Origin: Niveispirillum sp048066115
Lineage (GTDB): Bacteria; Pseudomonadota; Alphaproteobacteria; Azospirillales; Azospirillaceae
Direction of reading: 5' to 3'
DNA: 64,000 nucleotides
NCBI RefSeq assembly: GCF_048066115.1
Contig: NZ_JBLTYX010000001.1
Coordinates: forward strand, 310,001-374,000
A program made the position numbers and the translations under genes. The notes beneath the pieces are model-generated. The model was given only the letters and a program-made list of their open reading frames with translations. It was not told the origin of the DNA and made no database searches. Shown in pieces: positions 55,531 to 64,000 of the stretch (position 1 is the stretch's first letter; every line of letters starts with the position of its first letter).

Positions 55531-55629
55531 GCCATCTCTCCGGGACCGGACAGCCTCATACTACACCAAACCCGGCACCCGCCCTATACCCCCAAACGAA
55601 CCGGGGCGCCTCTCGGCGCCCCGCTGAAC

Positions 55630-56403
55630 TCACTTTTCCACGAACGCCTTTTCGATGACGTAGTTGCCCGGCGTGTGCCCGGCCCCTTCGCTGAAGCCGC
55701 GTTCCTTCAGCAGTTCCACCGTCTCGGCCAGCACGTCCGGACCGCCGCAGATCATGGCGACATCATTGGTCGGGTCCAGGGGAGCGGCCTTGATATCCTC
55801 GAACAGCTTGTGGTTCCGGATCAGGTCGGTGATGCGGCCCTGGTTGCGGAACGCCTCGCGGGTGACGGTTGGGTAATAGGTCAGCTTGGCCCGCACTTCC
55901 TCGCCCAGGAACTCGTCATTGGGTAGGGTATTGGTGATGTAATCGTGATAGGCCAGTTCACCCACCGTGCGGCAGGTATGGGTCAGGATCAGGCGGTCAT
56001 ACTTGGCGTAGACCTCATGGTCATGGATGATGCTCATGAACGGTGCCAGACCGGTGCCGGTGGAGAACATGTAGAGGTTCTTGGCGGGAACCAGGCTGCT
56101 GGTCACCAGCGTGCCCACCGACTTGCGGCCATAGATGACGCTGTCGCCGACCTGGATATGCTGCAACCGGCTGGTCAGCGGGCCGTTCGGCACCTTGATC
56201 GACAGGAATTCCAGATGTTCGGCATGGTTCGGGCTGACGATGGAATAGGCGCGCACCAGCGGCTTGCCATCGACCATCAGGCCGATCATCACGAAATGGC
56301 CGTTTTCGAAGCGGAACGAGGGATCGCGCGTGCAGGTGAAGCTGAACAAAGTGTCGGTCCAGTGATGGACGGACAGCACCTTGGCCTCGATAAACGCGCT
56401 CAT
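55630..56403 (-). CDS. fpr: Ferredoxin--NADP reductase, bacterial subclass I
   Basis: 257 residues from the ATG at 56403 behind GGAAGATCAG. FAD-binding RAYSIVSPNH is near residue 58 and FLSIKVPNGPLTSRLQHI near 75. The NADP site has STGTGLAPFMSIIHDHEVY near 112 and MICGGPDVLAETVELL near 215. The C-terminus YVIEKAFVEK is typical of Fpr. It is divergent from the cysG operon, and Fpr can supply reduced ferredoxin to a ferredoxin-type sulfite reductase, so the pairing may be meaningful. Confidence 0.95.
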   Translation of the reverse strand: MSAFIEAKVLSVHHWTDTLFSFTCTRDPSFRFENGHFVMIGLMVDGKPLVRAYSIVSPNHAEHLEFLSIKVPNGPLTSRLQHIQVGDSVIYGRKSVGTLVTSSLVPAKNLYMFSTGTGLAPFMSIIHDHEVYAKYDRLILTHTCRTVGELAYHDYITNTLPNDEFLGEEVRAKLTYYPTVTREAFRNQGRITDLIRNHKLFEDIKAAPLDPTNDVAMICGGPDVLAETVELLKERGFSEGAGHTPGNYVIEKAFVEK

Positions 56404-56738
56404 CTGATCTTCCTTCGTCAAGACGTGTCAGGGACGGAGTCCCCGCCATGGCTCCGCGATGCAGCAGAGCTAATGTACATGGGTTGCCCGTTCAACCGCC
56501 TATTTCACACCCGACCGCGCCCCCTGCGCATGGCTGGTGTGAGCACCCCCGATGAGTGCCATTAACACCTACTTTACCCCTACCTTTATGTCATTGATAA
56601 AGCTCAATTTTTAGAGCGGGGATTAATCCCTATATTATACCTAGGATTATTGGAGAAATAATATTTCACCTCGACATCACGTGAAAGCAGGATCAAATCT
56701 CCCTCATTCCGCAAGTGCGGTAAGGGTGGAGCATCACG
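56404..56738. promoter_or_regulatory. Divergent fpr/cysG control region with AT-rich palindromes
   Basis: 335 bp without a gene. The perfect 12-bp palindrome GGGATTAATCCC (56619-56630) is followed within 10 bp by a second symmetrical block ATTATACCTAGGATTAT (56634-56650) centred on CCTAGG. The stretch 56570-56670 is markedly AT-rich. The layout suits binding of an Rrf2- or LysR-type regulator of cysteine or iron-sulfur metabolism. I cannot name the protein from sequence. Confidence 0.45.
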
Positions 56739-58145
56739 ATGGCGTTGCGTGGATTTCCGGTGACGCTGCCTTTGGAAGGGCAGAAGGTTCTGGTGGTTGG
56801 CGGGGGCGAACTGGCGCTGCGCAAGGCGCGGCTGGTTGCCAAGGCCGGCTGCCGCCTGACCATCGTCGCCGCCGACATCCATCCCGATCTGGCCAAGCTG
56901 GCCGATGTGGTTATTGCCCGTGATTTCACACAAACGGATGTTGACGGCCATCGTGTAATCTTCGCGGCCAGCGATGTGGATGCAACCGATCGCGCCGTGG
57001 CCGAGGCCGCGCGTGCCGCCGGCATTCTGGTCAATGTGCCGGACCGGCCAGACCTGTCCAGCTTCATCATGCCGGCCATCATCGACCGCGAGCCGATCAG
57101 CATCGCCATTTCCAGCGGCGGGGCCAGCCCGGTGCTGGTCCGCCGGCTGCGGGAGCGGCTGGAGGCCGCACTGGAGCCCGGCCTGGGCAAGTTCGCCACC
57201 CTGCTGGACAGTTTCCGCACCAACGTGAAGGCCACCCGCGAGGGCGAAACCAACCGCCGCCGTTTCTGGGAAGCGGTGGTCGACGGTCCGGTGGCCCGCG
57301 ATTTCCTGGCTGGCCGCGAACAGACGGCGCGGGAGCGCCTGCTGGCCGCCGTCAACAACCCCACCTATGGCCAGTCCAAGGCTGGCTCCGTGGCCCTGGT
57401 CGGGGCCGGGCCGGGCGATCCGGACCTGCTGACCCTGCGGGCGCTGCGCGTGCTTCAAGATGCCGACGTGGTCGTGCATGACAAGCTGGTGGATGAGCGG
57501 ATCATGGATTATGTCCGCCGCGATGCCCGCCGCATCTATGTCGGCAAGTCCAAGTCCCACCATACGATGAGCCAGGAAGCCATCAACCAGCTGCTGGTGG
57601 CCGAGGCCAAGGCCGGCTATCGCGTGGCAAGGCTGAAGGGCGGCGACCCGTTCCTGTTCGGCCGGGGTGGCGAGGAGTTGCAGGTGCTGCGCGATGCCGA
57701 CATCCCGGTGGAGGTGGTGCCCGGCATCACGGCGGCACTCGGCTGCGGCGCGTCCACCACCATTCCGGTCACCCATCGCGACCATGCCAATGGCGTCACC
57801 TTCGTCACCGGCCATGGCAAGGATGGAGAACCCGATCTGGACTGGCAGGCCTTGGCCCGCCTGCGCCACACGCTGGTCGTCTATATGGGCCTGACGGCGG
57901 CCGAGACCATCGCGCGCCGCCTGACCGAAGCCGGCATGCCGTCCGACACTCCCGCCGCCCTGATCGAAAAGGGCACGCGGCCGGACCAGAAGCTGATCAC
58001 GGGCACGCTTGCCACCCTGGCGCCGCTGGCAGCGGCGCATGGGCTGGTGGGTCCGGCGATCATCATCATCGGCGATGTCGTCCGTCTGGCCGACCCCGCC
58101 CTTATCACCACGCTGGTGCCCCCGCATCTGCGTGAAGCCGTCTGA
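56739..58145 (+). CDS. cysG: Siroheme synthase, trifunctional CysG
   Basis: 468 residues. The N-terminal dehydrogenase/ferrochelatase module has QKVLVVGGGELALRKARLV near residue 15 and VNVPDRPDLSSFIMPAII near 103. The C-terminal SUMT methyltransferase module from about 215 has VALVGAGPGDPDLLTLRAL, RLKGGDPFLFGRGGEE and VPGITAALGCGA. It converts uroporphyrinogen III to siroheme for sulfite reductase. First gene of the sulfate reduction operon. Confidence 0.96.
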   Translation: MALRGFPVTLPLEGQKVLVVGGGELALRKARLVAKAGCRLTIVAADIHPDLAKLADVVIARDFTQTDVDGHRVIFAASDVDATDRAVAEAARAAGILVNVPDRPDLSSFIMPAIIDREPISIAISSGGASPVLVRRLRERLEAALEPGLGKFATLLDSFRTNVKATREGETNRRRFWEAVVDGPVARDFLAGREQTARERLLAAVNNPTYGQSKAGSVALVGAGPGDPDLLTLRALRVLQDADVVVHDKLVDERIMDYVRRDARRIYVGKSKSHHTMSQEAINQLLVAEAKAGYRVARLKGGDPFLFGRGGEELQVLRDADIPVEVVPGITAALGCGASTTIPVTHRDHANGVTFVTGHGKDGEPDLDWQALARLRHTLVVYMGLTAAETIARRLTEAGMPSDTPAALIEKGTRPDQKLITGTLATLAPLAAAHGLVGPAIIIIGDVVRLADPALITTLVPPHLREAV

Positions 58146-58162
58146 CAGGGAAGTTTGCAGAG

Positions 58163-58489
58163 ATGTTGGTCAAAGCCAAGGGAGCCCGGCAATCTGTCGC
58201 CGCCAGCCGTCTTCTGGATGGCGAAGCGGTGTGGCTGGGTGCCGGTAATGCCTGGGTCGAGCGCGTGGCGGAAGCCGCCGTGTTCGACGGGGCCGACGCC
58301 ATCGCCGAGGCGCTTGCCTTCGCCAAGGCGGAGGAGAAGCGGCAGGTGGTTGTCGATGTCTATCCGCTGGACGTGGAAGTGACGGAAGAGGGCACGCGTC
58401 CCACCCATCTGCGCGAGCGGCTGAAGGGCATTGGCCCCACCGTGCGCCGCGACCTGGGCAAGCAGGCCGTCCAGGCCCCTGCCCGCTGA
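58163..58489 (+). CDS. DUF2849 family protein
   Basis: 108 residues, 17 bp after cysG. The sequence has SRLLDGEAVWLGAGNAWVER and YPLDVEVTEEGTRPTHLRER, typical of DUF2849, a family found almost only between cysG and cysI in alphaproteobacteria. The role is not established; involvement in sulfite reductase assembly or activity is inferred from constant context. Confidence 0.88.
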   Translation: MLVKAKGARQSVAASRLLDGEAVWLGAGNAWVERVAEAAVFDGADAIAEALAFAKAEEKRQVVVDVYPLDVEVTEEGTRPTHLRERLKGIGPTVRRDLGKQAVQAPAR

Positions 58490-58530
58490 TCCCCCGCTGA
58501 ATTTTCAAGAGAACAGGCCCAGACCCCCAA

Positions 58531-60249
58531 ATGCCTGATACGCAAATCTCCGCTTCCCGCTCCAATCAGCCCGCCGACGCGCATGCCGCCGTCTACCGCT
58601 ATGACGAGTTCGACAAGACCTTCATCTTCGAGCGGGTGGAGCAGTTCCGCGCCCAGGTGGAACGCCGCATCAAGGGCGAGATCACGGAGGAGGAGTTCAA
58701 GCCGATCCGGCTGATGAACGGTCTCTATCTCCAGCTGCACGCCTATATGCTGCGCGTCGCCGTTCCCTACGGCATGCTGTCTTCCACCCAGGTCCGGCGT
58801 CTGGCCCGCATCGCGCGGGTCTATGACAAGGGCTACGGCCATTTCACCACCCGCCAGAACATCCAGTTCAACTGGCCCAAGCTGGAGGATGTGCCCGCCA
58901 TCCTGCACGAGCTGGCGGAAGTGGACATGCATGCCATCCAGACCAGCGGCAATTGCATCCGCAACGTCACCACCGACCAGTTCTGCGGTGCGGCGGCGGA
59001 TGAGCTGGTGGATCCCCGCGTCTATGCCGAGATCCTGCGCCAATGGTCGACGCTGCATCCGGAATTCACCTATCTGCCGCGCAAGTTCAAGATCGCCATC
59101 ACCGGCAGCCCGAACGACCGCGCCGCCGTGCAGGTGCATGATATCGGCCTGATCGCGCTGAAGGACGAGAAGACGGGCCGCATCGGGTTCACCGTCTATG
59201 TCGGCGGTGGCCAGGGCCGTACGCCCTATCTGGCGGTGAAGGCGCGGGATTTCGTGCCGGTGGAAGAGATCATCGGTTATCTGGAAGCCATCCTGCGCGT
59301 CTATAACCAGCTGGGCCGCCGCGACAATATCTACAAGGCGCGCATCAAGATCACCGTCAACGAGATGGGTGCCGACAAGTTCATCGGCCTGATCGAAGAG
59401 GAATATGCCCGCCTGCCGCGGCAGAAATTCCATGTCGATCACGCCATCGTCGAAAGCATCCAGACCCATTTCGCCCCGCCCCCCTGGGTGGAGCTGCCGG
59501 CGGTGTCTGTCGGGTTCGAGGCCGCCAAGGCTGCCGACCCGGCCTTCGCCCGCTGGGCCAAAAGCAACCTGACGGACCACAAGACGCCGGGTTACGCCAT
59601 CGCCACGATCAGCCTGAAGCCGATCGGCGGCATTCCGGGCGATGCGGAGGCGGAACAGCTGGAAACGGTGGCCGATCTGGCCGACCTGTACAGCTTCGGC
59701 GAAGTGCGCGTGACGCATGAGCAGAACCTGGTGCTGGCCCATGTCCGCCAGGACGATCTCTACGCGCTGTGGCAGGCGCTGGACAAGGCCGGCCTGGGCA
59801 CGGCCAATGCCGGGCTGATTTCCGACATCATCGCCTGCCCCGGCCTGGATTACTGCGCCCTGGCCAATACCCGTGCCATTCCGGTGGCCCAGCGCATTTC
59901 CGAGCGTTTCGCCGATCTGGACCGGCAGCATGACCTGGGTGAGCTGAAGATCAAGATCAGCGGCTGCATCAATGCCTGCGGCCATCACCATGTCGGCCAT
60001 ATCGGCATCCTGGGCGTCGACAAGAAGGGCGAGGAACTGTTCCAGATCCTGCTGGGCGGCGATGCCGGCACCAACGCCGCGCTAGGCGAGATCGTGGGGC
60101 CGGGCTTCGACTATGACGGCATCATCGATGCGGTCGAAACCGTCGTGAACACCTTCGTCAAGCTGCGCCAGCCCGGCGAGATTTTCATCAAGACGCTGGC
60201 CCGCACCGGCCACGCCCCGTTCAAGGAGGCCCTCTATGCCCGTGCTTGA
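58531..60249 (+). CDS. cysI: Sulfite reductase hemoprotein
   Basis: 572 residues. The siroheme/4Fe-4S ligands are IIACPGLDYCALA near residue 434 and ISGCINACGHHHVG near 480, the four-Cys pattern of sulfite/nitrite reductases. Substrate-binding regions include YGHFTTRQNIQFNWPKLEDV near 112 and TSGNCIRNVTTDQFCG near 144. It reduces sulfite to sulfide. No flavoprotein CysJ gene follows, so electrons may come from ferredoxin through the divergent fpr. Overlaps the next gene by 14 bp. Confidence 0.95.
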   Translation: MPDTQISASRSNQPADAHAAVYRYDEFDKTFIFERVEQFRAQVERRIKGEITEEEFKPIRLMNGLYLQLHAYMLRVAVPYGMLSSTQVRRLARIARVYDKGYGHFTTRQNIQFNWPKLEDVPAILHELAEVDMHAIQTSGNCIRNVTTDQFCGAAADELVDPRVYAEILRQWSTLHPEFTYLPRKFKIAITGSPNDRAAVQVHDIGLIALKDEKTGRIGFTVYVGGGQGRTPYLAVKARDFVPVEEIIGYLEAILRVYNQLGRRDNIYKARIKITVNEMGADKFIGLIEEEYARLPRQKFHVDHAIVESIQTHFAPPPWVELPAVSVGFEAAKAADPAFARWAKSNLTDHKTPGYAIATISLKPIGGIPGDAEAEQLETVADLADLYSFGEVRVTHEQNLVLAHVRQDDLYALWQALDKAGLGTANAGLISDIIACPGLDYCALANTRAIPVAQRISERFADLDRQHDLGELKIKISGCINACGHHHVGHIGILGVDKKGEELFQILLGGDAGTNAALGEIVGPGFDYDGIIDAVETVVNTFVKLRQPGEIFIKTLARTGHAPFKEALYARA

Positions 60250-60745
60250 TCGTGGTCTGCCCATCGACGACCGCTGGACCGACCTGTCCGATGATGCCGC
60301 CCTGCCTGCGGATGGCGCCATCATCGTCTCGCTGGAACGCTGGCGCAGTGAGCGTGACGCGTTGACGGCGCGACGCGACGCCGTCGGCGTGCGGCTGAAA
60401 TCCAACCAACTGGCCACGGAAGTGGCGGATGATCTGGGTTCCCTGTCGCTGGTGGCACTGGAATTCCCCAAGTTCCGCGACGGCCGCGCCTTCTCCGCCG
60501 CCCGGGAACTGCGCGAGCGGTTCGATTACAAGGGCGAGATCAGGGCCTTCGGCCATATCATCCCCGACCAGTATTTGTTCCTGACCCGCGTGGGTGTGGA
60601 TACGGTGGTGGTGCCCGAGGATCGTGTCGGTCCCGCCTGGGCCCATGCGCTGAAGGAAATCTCGGTCGCCTTCCAGCCGGCTTTGGGCCAGGAGGGCGGT
60701 ACCTCCCTGCTGCGTCGCCATCTGAAAGGCACGGTCCCGGCATGA
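60236..60745 (+). CDS. DUF934 family protein
   Basis: 169 residues starting inside the end of cysI. LVALEFPKFRDGRAFSAARELRER-type sequence (core FPKFRDGRAFSAARELRE) and FGHIIPDQYLFLTRVGVD are diagnostic of DUF934, a regular companion of cysI and cysH in alpha- and betaproteobacteria. An electron-transfer or assembly role in sulfite reduction is suspected, not shown. Overlaps cysH by 4 bp. Confidence 0.9.
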   Translation: MPVLDRGLPIDDRWTDLSDDAALPADGAIIVSLERWRSERDALTARRDAVGVRLKSNQLATEVADDLGSLSLVALEFPKFRDGRAFSAARELRERFDYKGEIRAFGHIIPDQYLFLTRVGVDTVVVPEDRVGPAWAHALKEISVAFQPALGQEGGTSLLRRHLKGTVPA

Positions 60746-61467
60746 CATCCGCGTTGCAGGCCCGGGCCCGCGAGCTGATGGCGCGGTACGGGCATCTGGA
60801 AGGGGTCGATCTTCTCCGCCCCCTGATCGAAACGGAATTCAACGGCCAGCTGGCGCTGGTTTCGTCCTTCGGCACGGAGAGTGCCATCCTGCTGCACCAG
60901 GTGGCGCAGATCGACAAGGACCTGCCCGTCCTGTTCGTCAATACCCGCAAGCTGTTCGGGGAGACCCTACGTTACCGCCGCATGCTGGTGGAAAAGCTGC
61001 GCCTGACGGGTGTGCGCGAACTGTCGCCGACCAAGGAGGCCGAGGACGAGCACGACAAGGACGGCATCCTCTGGCGTAGCGACAACACAGCCTGCTGCGA
61101 TTTCCGCAAGGTGCGGGTGCTGGATGCGGGCCTGGCGCCGTTCGGCGCCTGGATCACCGGTCGCAAGCGTTACCAGGCCACGACGCGTATCGAGCTGCCC
61201 TTGTTCGAGGCGGCCGAGGGGCGCATCAAGATCAATCCGCTGGCCGGCTTCACCCGTGCCGATGTGGAAGCCTATCTGGACCGGCACGACTTGCCGCGTC
61301 ATCCGCTGGAAGAGGACGGCTACCTCTCCATTGGTTGCATGCCCTGCACCGACCGCGTCGCCGCGGGCGAGGATATCAGAGCCGGCCGCTGGCGCGGTCA
61401 GGAAAAGACGGAATGCGGAATCCACCTGCCGCTTCCGCCCGCAACAAATCTGGTGGGAGCCTCCTGA
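60742..61467 (+). CDS. cysH: Adenylylsulfate (APS) reductase
   Basis: 241 residues. The PP-loop region is LALVSSFGTESAILLHQVA near residue 36. A CC pair in TACCDFRKVR near 115 and a second cluster GCMPCTDRV near 197 provide the four 4Fe-4S ligands that mark APS rather than PAPS reductases. The catalytic ECGIH is near 225. It reduces APS to sulfite with thioredoxin. Start overlaps the DUF934 stop, and its TGA overlaps the cysD ATG. Confidence 0.94.
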   Translation: MTSALQARARELMARYGHLEGVDLLRPLIETEFNGQLALVSSFGTESAILLHQVAQIDKDLPVLFVNTRKLFGETLRYRRMLVEKLRLTGVRELSPTKEAEDEHDKDGILWRSDNTACCDFRKVRVLDAGLAPFGAWITGRKRYQATTRIELPLFEAAEGRIKINPLAGFTRADVEAYLDRHDLPRHPLEEDGYLSIGCMPCTDRVAAGEDIRAGRWRGQEKTECGIHLPLPPATNLVGAS

Positions 61468-62282
61468 TGAGCAGCACCGATCAACATCTCGACCATCTCG
61501 ACCAGCTGGAAGCCCAGAGCATCTATATCCTGCGCGAGGCGCGCGTGCGCCTGAAGCGTCTGGGCTTGCTCTGGTCGCTCGGCAAGGACAGCAACGTCCT
61601 GATCTGGCTGTGCCGCAAGGCCTTCATGGGCGAGCTGCCCTTCCCCGTGGCGCACCTGGATACCGGCCTGGAATTCCCGGAAAGCTACGAGTTCCGCAAC
61701 CGGTACGCCCAGGAATGGGGCCTGAACCTGATCAAGGACGAATGTCCGCCGATCGAGATGACGGATCCGACCCTGCCGCCGGGCACGCGCATCGCGGCGC
61801 GCAAGTCGCTGGGTCTGGCCGCAGCGCTGGAGAAGTACCAGTTCGACGGGCTGATCACCGGCATCCGCCGCGACGAGCAGGCGACCCGTGCCAAGGAACG
61901 CATCTTCAGCCCGCGCGGGCTGGACGGCGCCTGGCAGGCCGCGCACCAGCCGCCGGAGTTCTGGGACCAGTACACGATCGAGCGCACGCCCGGCACCCAT
62001 ACCCGCGTGCACCCGCTGCTGGCCTGGACCGAGGTGGATGTCTGGCGCTATATCAAGCGGGAGGAAATCCCGCTGGTGCCGCTCTACTTCGCCAAGGATG
62101 GCAAGCGGTTCCGCTCGCTGGGCGAGATCGGCATCACCTTCCCGGTGGACAGCCATGCCGCCACCATCGACGAGATCATCGACGAGCTTGAAACCACCCG
62201 CACGCCAGAGCGCGCCGGCCGGTCCATGGACCATGAGGCCGAGGATGCGTTTGAACGGCTGCGTGCCAGTGGCTATCTCTAA
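61467..62282 (+). CDS. cysD: Sulfate adenylyltransferase subunit 2
   Basis: 271 residues from the ATG that overlaps the cysH stop as TGATG; a longer frame from 61335 lies within cysH. The PP-loop is LLWSLGKDSNVLIWLCRKAF near residue 35, with VAHLDTGLEF, GIRRDEQATRAKERIFSPRG and WTEVDVWRYIKREEIPLVPLYF following. It is shorter than E. coli CysD (about 300 residues), lacking a segment before the end. Forms ATP sulfurylase with CysN. Confidence 0.94.
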   Translation: MSSTDQHLDHLDQLEAQSIYILREARVRLKRLGLLWSLGKDSNVLIWLCRKAFMGELPFPVAHLDTGLEFPESYEFRNRYAQEWGLNLIKDECPPIEMTDPTLPPGTRIAARKSLGLAAALEKYQFDGLITGIRRDEQATRAKERIFSPRGLDGAWQAAHQPPEFWDQYTIERTPGTHTRVHPLLAWTEVDVWRYIKREEIPLVPLYFAKDGKRFRSLGEIGITFPVDSHAATIDEIIDELETTRTPERAGRSMDHEAEDAFERLRASGYL

Positions 62283-62301
62283 AAGGCGGATGTAGAAGAT
62301 C

Positions 62302-64000
62302 ATGGCGAACGTTGCATTGCGGGCCGACATCTCTGCGGTCCCGGCGCCCCCCCTCACCCAAGGCCAAGCCGTGAAAAAGGCCCCTCTGGCCCCCTACCCC
62401 ATTGTCATCGTCGGCCATGTCGACCATGGCAAGTCCACCCTGATCGGCCGCCTGCTGCACGATACCGACAGCCTGCCCGAAGGCCGCCTGGCGGAGCTGA
62501 AGAAGGTTTCCGAGCAGCGCGGGCTGCATATGGAATGGTCCTTCCTGCTGGACGCGCTGCAGGTCGAACGCGACCAGGGCATCACGCTGGATACCACCCG
62601 CATCTGGTTCAAGACGGAAAAGCGCCCCTACGTCATCATCGATGCGCCGGGCCACCGTGAATTCCTGCGCAACATGGTGACGGGTGCGGCCGCCGCCGAC
62701 GCCGCCGTGCTGGTCACCGATGCCGAACGCGGCATCTCCGAACAGACGCGCCGCCACGCCTATCTGCTGTCGCTGCTGGGCGTGCGCAAGGTGATCGTGG
62801 CCGTCAACAAGATGGACCTGGTCGATCATGCCGAGGACGCCTGGAAGGGTGTGGCCGGCGATGTCAGCACCTATCTGGAAAAGCTGGGCATCCAGCCGCT
62901 CTATGTGATCCCGCTGTCGGCCCGCCATGGCGACAATATCGCCGGCCGGTCGGAGAAGATGGCCTGGTACCGTGGGCCGACCTTGCTGGAGGCGCTGGAC
63001 CTGCTGGTCCCCGCCGCCCCGCGCACCGAAGCGGCCCTGCGCCTGCCCATCCAGGATGTCTACCGCAAGGGTGACACCCGCCTGGCCGTGGGCCGCATCG
63101 AGACGGGCCGCCTGAAGGTCGGCGACAAGGTGGATATCGCCCCCACGGGCCAGCCCGCCACGGTCGCCACCATCGATGCCGGCAAGGGTCCGGTCAAGGA
63201 AGCGCGCGCCGGCCAGTCGGTCGCCGTGTCCTTCATCGAGGATGCGGCCCTGTCGCGCGGTCAGCTGATCGCACCGGCCGGCCATATGCCGCATATCGCC
63301 ACCACCATCCGCGTCCGCGCTTTCTGGCTGGACCCGGAGAGCCTGACGGCCGGCAGCCGCATCTCCCTGCGCCTCGCCACCGCCGAACATCCGGTGGTGG
63401 TGGAGAAGTTCGAGCGGCTGGTCGATGTGGAGAACCTGAGCGACAGCGAGGGTTCCGAGCTGGGCCAGGGTGGCATCGCGGAGATCGTGCTGCGCGCGTC
63501 GGCCCCCATCGCCTTCGACCCGACCGGTGAACTGCCGATCACCGGTCGCGCTGGCCTGGCGCGCGGTGGGCGCATTGTCGGCGGCTGTGTGGTGCTGGGT
63601 GCGGCGGCCAATGTCACCGTTGCCGGTCCGGTCACGGCCGTCAACAGCTCCGTCGACCGGGACGCGTTCGAGACGCGCAATGGCCATCGCGGCGGTGTGG
63701 TCTGGCTGACCGGCCTGTCGGGTGCCGGCAAGTCCACCCTGTCCATGGGTACGCAGCGCCGCCTTTTCGACGATGGCTGGCGCGTGACGGTGCTGGACGG
63801 CGACAATATGCGCAAGGGCCTGAACAAGGACCTGGGCTTCACACCAGCCGAGCGGTTGGAGAATGTCCGCCGTGTGGCCGAGGTGGCGAAGCTGATGGCC
63901 GAGACGGGCGCCGTGGTGCTGGTCAGCCTGATCTCCCCCACCGTGGAGCTGCGCGACCTGGCCCGCTCCATCATCGGCGACGGGTTCCATGAGGTGTGGG
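62302..64000 (+). CDS. cysNC: Bifunctional sulfate adenylyltransferase subunit 1 / APS kinase, 3' end outside the window
   Basis: 566 complete codons are visible. The GTPase domain has IVGHVDHGKSTLIGRLL near residue 37, DAPGHREFLRNM near 115 and VNKMDLVD near 171. Two beta-barrel domains follow (KGDTRLAVGRIETGRLKVGD). The APS kinase domain from about 455 has GGVVWLTGLSGAGKSTLS and LDGDNMRKGLNKDLGF, both intact. The protein is cut about 50-70 residues before its expected end. With CysD it makes APS, and its C-terminal part makes PAPS. Confidence 0.95.
   Translation, partial: MANVALRADISAVPAPPLTQGQAVKKAPLAPYPIVIVGHVDHGKSTLIGRLLHDTDSLPEGRLAELKKVSEQRGLHMEWSFLLDALQVERDQGITLDTTRIWFKTEKRPYVIIDAPGHREFLRNMVTGAAAADAAVLVTDAERGISEQTRRHAYLLSLLGVRKVIVAVNKMDLVDHAEDAWKGVAGDVSTYLEKLGIQPLYVIPLSARHGDNIAGRSEKMAWYRGPTLLEALDLLVPAAPRTEAALRLPIQDVYRKGDTRLAVGRIETGRLKVGDKVDIAPTGQPATVATIDAGKGPVKEARAGQSVAVSFIEDAALSRGQLIAPAGHMPHIATTIRVRAFWLDPESLTAGSRISLRLATAEHPVVVEKFERLVDVENLSDSEGSELGQGGIAEIVLRASAPIAFDPTGELPITGRAGLARGGRIVGGCVVLGAAANVTVAGPVTAVNSSVDRDAFETRNGHRGGVVWLTGLSGAGKSTLSMGTQRRLFDDGWRVTVLDGDNMRKGLNKDLGFTPAERLENVRRVAEVAKLMAETGAVVLVSLISPTVELRDLARSIIGDGFHEVW

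Noticed and set aside
36200..62357. Numerous long frames antisense to kynU, the porin, cysI and cysNC
   Set aside because: Shadow frames typical of GC-rich DNA; each lies opposite a well-recognised gene.

Overview
The window is GC-rich chromosomal DNA from an alphaproteobacterium, most likely Rhodospirillales and perhaps Azospirillaceae. This rests on the cysG-DUF2849-cysI-DUF934-cysH-cysD-cysNC order, TPR-rich glycosyl- and methyltransferases, several TonB-dependent receptors and a fused APS kinase. The taxon is inferred from gene content only. I saw no rRNA, tRNA, CRISPR array, transposase or phage gene.

Layout. 1-3.5 kb: 5' part of a Fur-box-preceded siderophore receptor, an unknown gene and a lipoprotein. 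3.7-21.6 kb: the most distinctive region. It has a UDP-glucuronate decarboxylase-type enzyme with two SPINDLY/OGT-like (GT41) glycosyltransferases, then a divergent type I secretion pair (HlyB-like ABC exporter and HlyD-like adaptor). Next comes a 1970-residue protein made almost wholly of 245 tandem octapeptides, preceded by a well-spaced sigma-54 promoter, and then a sigma-54 activator with a degenerate receiver domain. 21.8-30 kb: a TPR-methyltransferase, ManC, an amino-acid-type ABC pair without an ATPase, an enoyl-CoA hydratase/isomerase and an ExbB-ExbD-TonB operon. 30-40 kb: FkbM and TPR methyltransferases, a hydroxyacid dehydrogenase, a metallo-beta-lactamase-fold protein, kynureninase, an HSL-type esterase and a porin. 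40-50 kb: a chemoreceptor and a TetR-controlled cluster (acyl-CoA ligase, two MaoC proteins, hydrolase, TonB receptor, MFS carrier). 49.6-56.4 kb: a frameshifted GH59-like glycosidase, GST with a Fur-like box, pirin, thioesterase, cysE, a HepT/MntA toxin-antitoxin pair and ferredoxin-NADP reductase. 56.7-64 kb: the assimilatory sulfate reduction operon, cut in cysNC.

Working model for the main region: the ABC/HlyD pair exports the Thr/Ser-rich octad protein, the two GT41 enzymes may O-glycosylate it in the cytoplasm with a sugar derived from the UXS product, and the sigma-54 activator switches it on. Every link is inferred from proximity, residue content and promoter architecture.

A second notable signal is a dispersed intergenic element of about 75-110 bp, with five full copies and one truncated. 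Its successive hairpins keep their loops and linkers while their stems change by compensating substitutions.
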